This document shows positions 1 to 6,158 of a DNA stretch of 6,158 bases, piece by piece; the first letter of the stretch is position 1; each line of letters starts with the position of its first letter. Where the stretch lies: positions 1-6,158 of the forward strand of contig QHRI01000020.1 in NCBI GenBank assembly GCA_003221375.1. Direction: 5' to 3'. The notes under the pieces were generated by a model. That model was given only the letters and a program-made list of their open reading frames with translations. It did not search any database and was not told the origin of the DNA. A program made the translations under genes and the position numbers. The DNA comes from Verrucomicrobiota bacterium. Lineage in GTDB: Bacteria > Verrucomicrobiota > Verrucomicrobiia > Chthoniobacterales > UBA10450.

Positions 1-1
1 A

Positions 2-958
2 ATGTACTACATCGGCTCGCTGCACGTCCTGGGCGGCACACTCACCCTCGGATCGCTGCTGGTTTTCAGCGCCTATTTGCTGATGCTTTATCAGCCGCTC
101 GAGTCCCTCACCTACACTACCTGGGCCATGGAAGGTGCCACCGCAGGCGCAAAACGCTGTTTTGAAGTGCTGGATCGGGAGGACGACGTGCGCGATTCAC
201 CGAATGCCGTTGTCATTTCATCGGCCAAAGGCGCGATCGCATTTCAATCTGTGAATTTCGGTTACGCAGGCGATCGACAGGTCCTGCGTGACATCGACCT
301 GCGAATCGAGCCAAATCAGATTGTCGGTCTCGTGGGCGGCACGGGCGCGGGCAAGAGCACCTTGATGAGTTTGGTACCACGATTTTACGATCCTTCCTCG
401 GGTTTCGTCATGCTTGATGATCGGGATGTGCGGGAGATCACAAAAAAAAGTTTACGTGCGCAGATCGCGATCGTCTTGCAAGACACACTGCTTTTTTCTA
501 CAACCGTACGAGAAAACATCGCCTACGGCCGATCCGACGCGACAGAAGAGGAGATTATCCAGGCCGCGCGCCGGGCGCAGGCGGACGAGTTTATTCGGCA
601 GATGCCGGACGGCTATGGCAGCACCGTAGGCGAACGGGGCGGTCACTTGAGCGTCGGCCAGCGACAGCGCATCGGCATCGCCCGCGCATTCTTGAAGAAT
701 GCACCGATCTTGCTTCTGGACGAACCCACGTCGGCGCTCGATCCCGCAACCGAAGCTGCGATCATGGACACCATCCAGGAATTAATGCGGGGCCGGACAA
801 CTTTGATTGCGACACATCGCCTGGCGACGATTCATGGCCTCGATCAAATCATCGTGCTGGAACAAGGGCGCGTCGTCGAAAAAGGGCGGGGCCCGGAGCT
901 GATCGCGCGCGGCGGGATTTACGCAAAACTATACGCATCGGGAAAATTTCCGACGTGA
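2..958 (+). CDS. ABC exporter (MsbA-like), fused membrane and ATPase domains; 5' end missing
   Basis: ATP-driven inner-membrane exporter half-transporter of the MsbA/multidrug/lipid type, which works as a dimer. Only the end of the membrane domain is in the window: residues 10-40 contain a hydrophobic segment (about 17-30) followed by QPLE, typical of the last transmembrane helix. The Met at base 2 is therefore probably internal, since about 270 or more residues of a usual ~580-residue protein would lie upstream. The ATPase domain is complete: Walker A GGTGAGKS (residues 112-119), Q-loop Gln160 in VLQD, signature LSVGQ (216-220) followed by RQRIGIARA, Walker B ILLLDE (236-241) and H-loop His272 in ATH. 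The signature has Val where LSGGQ has Gly, a variant also found in working exporters. The substrate cannot be read from the sequence. The downstream acyltransferase and glycosyltransferase on the same strand suggest a glycan or glycolipid, which is inference. Confidence 0.93.
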   Translation: MYYIGSLHVLGGTLTLGSLLVFSAYLLMLYQPLESLTYTTWAMEGATAGAKRCFEVLDREDDVRDSPNAVVISSAKGAIAFQSVNFGYAGDRQVLRDIDLRIEPNQIVGLVGGTGAGKSTLMSLVPRFYDPSSGFVMLDDRDVREITKKSLRAQIAIVLQDTLLFSTTVRENIAYGRSDATEEEIIQAARRAQADEFIRQMPDGYGSTVGERGGHLSVGQRQRIGIARAFLKNAPILLLDEPTSALDPATEAAIMDTIQELMRGRTTLIATHRLATIHGLDQIIVLEQGRVVEKGRGPELIARGGIYAKLYASGKFPT

Positions 959-1030
959 CGCAGGTAGCCTTCCCTGCGATGTATCGAACTGCCGAGAGGA
1001 TTGTCTGCAGCACGGGCTGCGCGCGAAATC

Positions 1031-1621
1031 ATGAGCAACGTTAGGCAAGATCGACACGTCGAAGGCGACTGGTGGCCCGATCCGATTCCAGCAAACGTCG
1101 AGTTTGGCGAGGGATTCTATTGCGAGAGTGCGCAAATCTTCCGGAAACTCCGGAGCAAAGAATCAGGCGCCGTAATTATTGGCAAGCACGTTTCATGTTA
1201 TGCGGGCTGTTCGTTTTCTGTCGGAGAGAACGGCCGCTGCACGATCGGCGACTTCACTTTGCTTAATGGGGCGCTAATCATGGCTGATGACAAGATCGAG
1301 ATCGGATCGTATTGCCTTGTCTCCTGGAATGTCGGCATCGCAGATTCCGATTTTCACCCGCTTGAACCGGCCCAGCGTCTCGTCGACGCGCAAGCCCTGG
1401 CGCCCTATTTCAAGAATCGGCCCGAACGTCCCAGGTTAAAGACCGCTCCTGTGATAATCGCAGACAACGTCTGGATCGGAATGAACGCTGTGATATTAAA
1501 AGGCGTCACCATCGGAGAGAACTCAGTCGTTGCCGCAGGCTCGGTGGTCACCAAAAGCGTTGAGCGAAATACAGTGGTTGCTGGGAATCCGGCGATTGCA
1601 GTGAAACAATTCAAAAAATGA
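1031..1621 (+). CDS. left-handed beta-helix O-acyltransferase (LacA/NodL/WbbJ-like)
   Basis: Probable acetyl- or acyl-CoA-dependent O-acyltransferase of the hexapeptide-repeat superfamily, 196 residues, cytoplasmic, probably working as a trimer. The hexapeptide coil is visible in two blocks, about residues 48-105 (IIGKHV, TIGDF, EIGSY) and 140-188 (IIADNVWIG, VILKGVTIG, SVVAAGSVV). Between them a loop carries SDFHP with His109, the position of the catalytic His in LacA-type enzymes. The C-terminus has the family hallmark VVAGNPA (182-188). The start is uncertain. An in-frame TTG at 1001 would add 10 residues, but the purine-rich GAGAGGA before it touches the start codon with no spacer, too close for a ribosome site, so I prefer the ATG at 1031, although it also lacks a clear site. 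It begins 72 bases after the ABC exporter stop and may be cotranscribed with it. A sugar or polysaccharide acceptor is likely from context; the true acceptor is unknown. Confidence 0.88.
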   Translation: MSNVRQDRHVEGDWWPDPIPANVEFGEGFYCESAQIFRKLRSKESGAVIIGKHVSCYAGCSFSVGENGRCTIGDFTLLNGALIMADDKIEIGSYCLVSWNVGIADSDFHPLEPAQRLVDAQALAPYFKNRPERPRLKTAPVIIADNVWIGMNAVILKGVTIGENSVVAAGSVVTKSVERNTVVAGNPAIAVKQFKK

Positions 1622-1629
1622 TTCTCTTC

Positions 1630-1712
1630 AACGCCCAACATTCAACGCTCAACGCTCAACGCTCGATTCGGAAGATTGGACATTGGTCGTTGGACGTTGG
1701 GCGTTGAGCGTT
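1630..1712. repeat. palindrome made of 5 + 5 heptamer repeats
   Basis: The left arm (1630-1664) is five abutting heptamers: AACGCCC, AACATTC, then AACGCTC three times without change. After a 13-base spacer (1665-1677) the right arm (1678-1712) is five heptamers of the complementary type: GGACATT, GGTCGTT, GGACGTT, GGGCGTT, GAGCGTT. A perfect 12-base inverted repeat links 1628-1639 with 1696-1707, and AACGCTCAAC (1644-1653 and again 1651-1660) is the exact reverse complement of 1703-1712. In RNA, G-U pairs let most of the two 35-base arms pair, with about one mismatch per heptamer. The element fills nearly all the space between the acyltransferase stop and the glycosyltransferase start. A pyrimidine run (1711-1721) follows it directly. 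Function unknown: dispersed palindromic repeat, attenuator or terminator are all possible. Confidence 0.85.
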
Positions 1713-1721
1713 TTCTTCTTC

Positions 1722-2894
1722 ATGAAACGCAAGCGCATCGTCGTCATGGGCTTCATGGGCTCCATGCCCATCGCGGGAGTGATTTGGCAGCACATCCATT
1801 ACATCGTCGGCCTGCAACGGCTCGGCCACGACGTCTATTACATCGAAGATTCAGCCCGCATTCCTTACAACCCGGAAACGTTTGAAGTCACCACCGAATT
1901 TGATTATACGGCGCGACTCCTGAACAAATTAGCGCGAGAATTTGAATTCCGAAATCGCTGGGCTTTTTGTGCGCGTTATTTGCGGAGCAACCCAACTGCC
2001 GGTCTGTCGCTAAAAAAAGTTCGGCAACTTTATCGCGAAGCGGACGCAATCCTGAACATCTGCGGCGCACAGGAGTTTAACGACGATCTGCTGGTTTCCG
2101 ATCGCATTCTCTACATCGAAAGCGATCCTGGCGTTGAACAAATTAAGATCGACAAGGGCGTGAAATCGACAAAGCAATACCTGGGCCGGCATCATGCGCT
2201 CTTCACTTTCGGCGAAAACGTCGGCACCAAAAGCTTTCCGGTCCCGACCCATGGATTGAAGTGGATACCGACGCGGCAACCAGTGGTGACCGATCTTTGG
2301 CAAACGAAGCACTCCCCTTCCCGCGCGGCGGTGCTCACATCCGTGGCCAATTGGTCCACCAGTGGCTTAAAAGACATTACCTGGCGCGGCAAAAAATATC
2401 TCTGGAGCAAATCGCGAGAATTTCTGCGTTTCATTGCCGCCCCAAAAAAAGCGGGTGAAACGTTTGAACTGTCAACAAACATCGAGAACGCCGCGACGCG
2501 CGCAAGATTTGAGCGAAACGGCTGGCGGCTGACATCGCCCCTGCAGATGAGCGTCGATTACTGGCTCTATCGGGATTACGTCCAGCGTTCCAAAGGCGAG
2601 TTTACTGTCGCGAAAGACCAATATGTGCGTCTAAATACCGGGTGGTTCAGTGACAGGAGTGTCTGTTATCTCGCAGCAGGCCGACCGGTTATAACTCAGG
2701 AAACCGGCTTTACAAAATTCTACGGCGGCGAGGCGGGGCTTCTATCCTTCCGAACCGTCGGCGAAATTGTGGATGCCGTCGAGCGCGTCAACGCTGAGTA
2801 CATGAAGCATTCCCGAGCGGCTTACGCCCTGGCGCGGGAGGTCTTCGAGGCCAAAGGTGTGGTTAAATCAATTCTCGATCGCGCCGGAATCTGA
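1722..2894 (+). CDS. GT-B-like glycosyltransferase (CgeB-like family)
   Basis: Probable cytoplasmic sugar transferase, 390 residues, a usual length for GT-B enzymes. Residues 5-42 form the first Rossmann strand and helix (KRIVVMGF, then WQHIHYIVGLQRLGHDVYYIED), a pattern I associate with a family of glycosyltransferases resembling the CgeB spore-maturation group. LYIESDPG (130-137) lies at the end of the N-terminal domain. The C-terminal domain carries FTVAKDQYVRLNTGWFSDRS (294-313) and then YLAAGRPVITQETGF (316-330), the nucleotide-sugar-binding region typical of this group. The ATG at 1722 is chosen because the extension to an in-frame TTG at 1683 would only translate the heptamer palindrome, and the Lys/Arg-rich MKRKRIVV is a natural N-terminus. 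There is no Shine-Dalgarno site; a pyrimidine run precedes the ATG. No signal peptide or membrane segment is seen. The neighbouring acyltransferase and ABC exporter suggest envelope or exopolysaccharide synthesis. Donor and acceptor are unknown. Confidence 0.8.
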   Translation: MKRKRIVVMGFMGSMPIAGVIWQHIHYIVGLQRLGHDVYYIEDSARIPYNPETFEVTTEFDYTARLLNKLAREFEFRNRWAFCARYLRSNPTAGLSLKKVRQLYREADAILNICGAQEFNDDLLVSDRILYIESDPGVEQIKIDKGVKSTKQYLGRHHALFTFGENVGTKSFPVPTHGLKWIPTRQPVVTDLWQTKHSPSRAAVLTSVANWSTSGLKDITWRGKKYLWSKSREFLRFIAAPKKAGETFELSTNIENAATRARFERNGWRLTSPLQMSVDYWLYRDYVQRSKGEFTVAKDQYVRLNTGWFSDRSVCYLAAGRPVITQETGFTKFYGGEAGLLSFRTVGEIVDAVERVNAEYMKHSRAAYALAREVFEAKGVVKSILDRAGI

Positions 2895-3040
2895 GGGATG
2901 ACGCAAACTCGTTTCATTCATCAGAGATTTGAACGCAGAAAGCGTCTATCGTGTCTCTTGTGTCCGAAAAGGCCACTTGCTAATGCAAATCCGAATCTTG
3001 ATTTTCGAGTACGCTATTTGAGTTTGCAGTCTTTCCGCCT

Positions 3041-4663
3041 ATGAAGCGTCTCCTTGTTTTCGTCTATACCACCTTGCTGTTTGCGCCAGTTTTGGACGCG
3101 CAGGAAAGCACGCCTGATCGGCCCCCCATGGAGCAGCAAGGTCCACGGGGACCACAGGCACCAGGTCCAGGGAGATCGAACCCACCTGCGCAAGAGGCAA
3201 TTCCAGTCCCGGTTCCAATTGCACCGCCAAAGCCTAACGGACCCATCCAAAAAAGTTTGGTTCGGATTACTGCGACTTCAGTGGAGCCAGATTACAAAGC
3301 GCCCTGGAACGCCGGAGCCCTAGAACGGGGCGTCGGCGCGGGTTTCGTCATAGGCGGCAATCGTATCATGACAAACGCGCACGTGGTGGCCAACAGCCGT
3401 TACCTGACCGTGGAGCGCGACGGCGATCCCAACAAATATCCGGCGAAAGTACAATTCATAGCGAACGATTGCGACCTGGCGGTGATCAAGGTGTCGGCTC
3501 CCGATTTTTTCAAAAATATGTTGCCGTTGCAATTGGGTGCGATTCCCTCGCTGGAATCGACCGTCTCGGCGTACGGTTATCCAATTGGAGGCGAGCGGAT
3601 GTCGGTCACCACCGGGATCGTGTCGCGGGTTGATTTTCAACTCTACACGCATTCGTCGGTCGATCAGCATCTGGCGATCCAAATCAGTGCGCAGATCAAC
3701 CCGGGAAACAGCGGCGGCCCGGTAATGCAAGACGGCAAAGTTGTTGGCGTCGCTTTTCAGGGTTACAGCGGTGATGTCGCCCAGGGAGTGGCCTACATGA
3801 TTCCCACACCGGTCATAAAACGGTTTCTACAGGACATCAGCAACGGGCATTACGACGAATATCCCGACCTCGCCATCACCTATGCGAAATTACAAAATCC
3901 GGCGCAACGAAAGTTTCTGGGGTTGAAGGATGACGATCGCGGCGTGCTGGTAAGCTCTGTGGTTGCGGCTGGACCGTCGGATGGCATTCTTTACCCGGGC
4001 GACGTTCTCCTCGCCATCGACGGTCATCCCATCGCCAGTGACGCGAATGTCGAAGTGGAAGGCGAACGCGCCCAGTTCGAAGAAGTCGTGGAGCGAAAGT
4101 TCAAGGGCGATTCGGTGAAGATGGACGTCTTGCGGAACAAGCGCCCTCTGACAGTGGAAATTAAATTGTACAAGCCCTGGCCGTACTCCGTGCAGGGCCA
4201 CAGCTACGACGTGCGTTCCCGTTACGTCCTTTACGGCGGTTTGCTCTTCCAACCGTTAAACCTGGATATGCTGGAGGCATATCGAACAGCCGACCTGCGA
4301 GTCCGTCACTTCTTTGAATACTTTGTTATCGATCAACTCTATCTGCAGCACCCCGATGTCATCGTGCTGGCAAACATCCTGCCAGATCCGATAAATACCT
4401 ATCTGGCTCCATATCGCGGCGCGATTGTGGATGAAGTAAATGGCAAGAAAATTCGGACCCTTGACGAATTGGCGAACGCTTTGGCCGAATCGCCCGAGCA
4501 GTTGGTTATTCGCATGATTGGAGACGGACCCCCGCTGGTCCTTAATCGAAGTCAGGTAGAAGCCGCACGTGAACGAATCAAGACTCGCTACAACGTTCTG
4601 AAGGAGCAAAATCTTGAGGAACAACCGGCGTCAAAGGGAACCGAACAGGCAAACAAAACCTAA
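3041..4663 (+). CDS. exported HtrA/Deg-type serine protease with PDZ domains (DEG9-like)
   Basis: Secreted or periplasmic serine endopeptidase of MEROPS family S1C, 540 residues, expected in protein quality control or regulated proteolysis. Signal peptide at about residues 1-20 (Lys-Arg, hydrophobic core, LDA before Gln21). A Pro/Gly/Gln-rich linker (25-68) follows, then the trypsin-like domain (about 69-268) with all catalytic residues: His114 in TNAHVV, Asp145 in DCDLAVIKV and Ser224 in NPGNSGGP. A PDZ domain covers about 280-378 (GVLVSSV, then GDVLLAIDG at 320-328). A second PDZ-like region (about 395-515) has YGGLLFQPL (398-406) and VNGKKI (466-471), as in plant DEG9/DEG10-type proteases rather than E. 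coli DegP. The C-terminal tail is charged and probably helical or disordered. The ATG at 3041 gives a good signal peptide; the bases before it are pyrimidine-rich with no Shine-Dalgarno site. The 146-base upstream gap suggests its own promoter, though none is convincing. A homologous inactive copy follows after 2 bases. Confidence 0.93.
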   Translation: MKRLLVFVYTTLLFAPVLDAQESTPDRPPMEQQGPRGPQAPGPGRSNPPAQEAIPVPVPIAPPKPNGPIQKSLVRITATSVEPDYKAPWNAGALERGVGAGFVIGGNRIMTNAHVVANSRYLTVERDGDPNKYPAKVQFIANDCDLAVIKVSAPDFFKNMLPLQLGAIPSLESTVSAYGYPIGGERMSVTTGIVSRVDFQLYTHSSVDQHLAIQISAQINPGNSGGPVMQDGKVVGVAFQGYSGDVAQGVAYMIPTPVIKRFLQDISNGHYDEYPDLAITYAKLQNPAQRKFLGLKDDDRGVLVSSVVAAGPSDGILYPGDVLLAIDGHPIASDANVEVEGERAQFEEVVERKFKGDSVKMDVLRNKRPLTVEIKLYKPWPYSVQGHSYDVRSRYVLYGGLLFQPLNLDMLEAYRTADLRVRHFFEYFVIDQLYLQHPDVIVLANILPDPINTYLAPYRGAIVDEVNGKKIRTLDELANALAESPEQLVIRMIGDGPPLVLNRSQVEAARERIKTRYNVLKEQNLEEQPASKGTEQANKT

Positions 4664-4665
4664 AG

Positions 4666-6158
4666 ATGACCAGGAATTCTCTTATCGCCTTTGGGCTCAT
4701 CCTTTTCACAGTCAGTGGGGCCCTTGGAAAAAAGCAACCTGCCGTCCCATCTGTACTGAGCAAACAAAAACAGCTGGCGCTGGTCCGCGTTAATGTGACC
4801 GGACAGTCCTATGACTACTTTCGACCGTGGCAAAAGAAAGCGCCGTTTTCAAAACGCGCCCTTGGCGCAGTTTTGTCTAAAGGCCGTGTCCTTGTAACAG
4901 CGGATCTGGTTACAAACCAAAGTTACGTCGAGCTTGAACGCGCAGAGTCCGGCGAAAAAACTGCGGCCACTGTCGAGGTAATTGATTACGAAGCTAACCT
5001 CGCGCTGCTGCAACCGGTGGAAAAAACATTTCTTGATGGAATCACTCCGCTCGAAATCGCGTCAGACACGGTAGCGGGGGACCGACTGGCTGCGTGGCAG
5101 CTAGAACCCACGGGGGCATTGCTCGCGACGGAAGGCTTGGTGACAACGGTCCAAATGATGCCGTATCCGATCGATGTCGGGCAATTCCTCACGTACCGGA
5201 TCAGCATCCCAATGCAGTATCGGGAGAATAGCTACACGGTGCCGCTGGTTAAAAAGAACAAACTTGCGGGGCTGCTACTGCGCTATGATTCGCGCTCGCA
5301 GTTACTCGATGCGATCCCAGCGCCTGTTATCACACACTTTTTAAAGGATGCGGAAAGCCAGAATTATCGAGGCTTCCCTTCCGCCGGTTTCTCATTTTTT
5401 CCAACACGCGATCCGGCGCTGCGTCAGTTCTCCGGAGAGAAAGGCAAGGATGCAGGCGGAGTTTATGTGACAAATGTGGAGCCTGGAACACCGGCGATGA
5501 AAGGGGGGCTCCACGTCGGCGACATCGTGACTGCAGTCGCGAACAATGAAATCGATCAAAACGGGAACTATGTGGACCCGCTTTATGGCAAGATCGAATT
5601 TACAAATTTGCTCACAGCCCACGCGTACGCGGGTGATGTTGTTCCTTTTCGAATTCAGCGTAACGGCAAGCCAATACAGTTGAATGTCACACTCGAGCAC
5701 CGCGACGCGAAGAATTATGTCAGCCCACCGTACAATCTTGATCAGCCGCCGCGATATTATGTTCTCGGTGGACTGATTTTTCAGGAGCTTTCCCGTCAAT
5801 ATCTTAAAGAATGGGGCCCGAACTGGCAAAGAGAAGCTCCGCAGCGCTGGGTATATCTCGACCATTTTCAGTCCGAGCTCTTTCCTGACAGAAATCGGCG
5901 CGTTGTTATTCTCAGTCAGGTGCTCCCCGCCAACAGCACGATTGGCTATGATGAGCTATCGTATCTGACTGTAACGAAGGTGAACGGGAAAGAAATTAAA
6001 TCGTTGGACGACCTGGCTGAAGCGGTAAAACACCCGATCGACGGGTTCATCAAAGTCGAAACGGAAGAAGATCCAAAACAGATCGAACTCGACGCAGCAC
6101 AAGTCGCCGCCGAGGCACAGGATCTCCAGAACAACTACGGCATTTCATCGCTGCAAAG
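4666..6158 (+). CDS. exported Deg-like pseudoprotease with PDZ domains; 3' end missing
   Basis: Inactive paralogue of the protease just upstream; 497 codons are open to the window edge. Signal peptide at about residues 1-21 (Arg3, hydrophobic 5-20, ALG before Lys22). The trypsin-like fold aligns from the start: LVRVNVT and a Tyr...Pro-Trp motif (39-55) match LVRITAT and Tyr...Pro-Trp of the sister, but the Pro/Gly-rich linker is absent. The catalytic positions are changed: Asp80 (TADLV) replaces His, Asn111 (EANLALL) replaces Asp, and the GNSGGP loop reads RENSYTVP, keeping only Ser189. Spacings (31 and 78 residues) match the active enzyme (31 and 79). A PDZ domain (about 262-345, GDIVTAV at 285-291) and a second PDZ-like region (LGGLIFQEL 367-375, VNGKEI 439-444) are retained. 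The sister has about 35 more residues after the matching point, so only a short tail is probably missing. The start lies 2 bases after the protease stop, so translation is probably coupled. Likely role: partner, scaffold or substrate-binding subunit (inference). Confidence 0.88.
   Translation, partial: MTRNSLIAFGLILFTVSGALGKKQPAVPSVLSKQKQLALVRVNVTGQSYDYFRPWQKKAPFSKRALGAVLSKGRVLVTADLVTNQSYVELERAESGEKTAATVEVIDYEANLALLQPVEKTFLDGITPLEIASDTVAGDRLAAWQLEPTGALLATEGLVTTVQMMPYPIDVGQFLTYRISIPMQYRENSYTVPLVKKNKLAGLLLRYDSRSQLLDAIPAPVITHFLKDAESQNYRGFPSAGFSFFPTRDPALRQFSGEKGKDAGGVYVTNVEPGTPAMKGGLHVGDIVTAVANNEIDQNGNYVDPLYGKIEFTNLLTAHAYAGDVVPFRIQRNGKPIQLNVTLEHRDAKNYVSPPYNLDQPPRYYVLGGLIFQELSRQYLKEWGPNWQREAPQRWVYLDHFQSELFPDRNRRVVILSQVLPANSTIGYDELSYLTVTKVNGKEIKSLDDLAEAVKHPIDGFIKVETEEDPKQIELDAAQVAAEAQDLQNNYGISSLQ

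Noticed and set aside
1001..1030. TTG start for the acyltransferase with GAGAGGA just before it
   Set aside because: The purine-rich stretch abuts the start codon with no spacer, too close to act as a ribosome site; the ATG at 1031 is preferred, though the TTG cannot be fully excluded.
1630..1712. CRISPR array
   Set aside because: Units are 7 bases with no spacers between them and the arms are inverted relative to each other; this is a palindromic heptamer repeat.
1683..1721. In-frame TTG start that would lengthen the glycosyltransferase by 13 residues
   Set aside because: The extension only translates the right arm of the heptamer palindrome, and the ATG at 1722 begins directly with a typical basic N-terminus and first Rossmann strand.
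2933..2945. Small stem ACGC-loop-GCGT as a terminator after the glycosyltransferase
   Set aside because: The stem is only 4 base pairs and has no following T run.
2895..3040. Promoter for the protease pair (TTGATT at 2998 or TTGCTA at 2977 as -35 box)
   Set aside because: No -10 box of acceptable quality lies 16-18 bases downstream of either; the gap probably holds a promoter, but I cannot place it.
3320..3730. 136-codon open frame on the minus strand
   Set aside because: It is antisense to the catalytic domain of the intact protease; the His/Arg-rich translation is a typical shadow.
4256..4624. 122-codon open frame on the minus strand
   Set aside because: It is antisense to the C-terminal PDZ-like region of the protease and resembles no known protein.
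5392..5865. 157-codon open frame on the minus strand
   Set aside because: It lies entirely inside and antisense to the pseudoprotease, which has clear family similarity across this stretch; the translation shows no recognisable domain.
4666..6158. Pseudogene copy of the protease
   Set aside because: No stops or frameshifts occur over 497 codons and the signal peptide and domain motifs are kept, so it is a coding pseudoenzyme, not a broken gene.

Overview
The window is an ordinary-looking bacterial chromosome fragment of mid-range GC, with every recognisable gene on the + strand. It holds two functional blocks. The organism cannot be named from the sequence alone. A Gram-negative soil bacterium of the Verrucomicrobia type is my best guess. 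The basis is the style of the heptamer palindrome between two genes, the CgeB-like glycosyltransferase, the DEG9-like protease, and starts without clear Shine-Dalgarno sites. This is an impression from memory, not a test.

Block 1 (1-2894) looks like envelope glycan or lipid export and decoration. It has the C-terminal part of an MsbA-type ABC exporter whose start lies outside the window, then a left-handed beta-helix O-acyltransferase, then a GT-B-like glycosyltransferase. The 100-base gap between the last two is almost entirely a palindrome of five heptamers facing five heptamers (1630-1712), ending 9 bases before the glycosyltransferase ATG. A 146-base gap (2895-3040) with no convincing promoter or terminator separates this block from the next.

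Block 2 (3041-6158) is the most interesting part. It is a tandem pair of exported proteins of the same family. The first is an intact HtrA/Deg-type serine protease with signal peptide, Pro/Gly-rich linker, catalytic His-Asp-Ser, a PDZ domain and a second PDZ-like C-terminal domain. The second starts 2 bases after the first one's stop and runs off the window. It matches the first along its whole length but has Asp in place of the catalytic His, Asn in place of the catalytic Asp, and has lost the GNSGG loop. It is therefore a long, intact pseudoprotease, presumably co-produced with its active sister. An active/dead Deg pair in one operon suggests a hetero-oligomer or a regulatory partner; that is inference.

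No tRNA, rRNA, CRISPR array, insertion sequence or integrase was seen. No gene-free stretch exceeds 150 bases.
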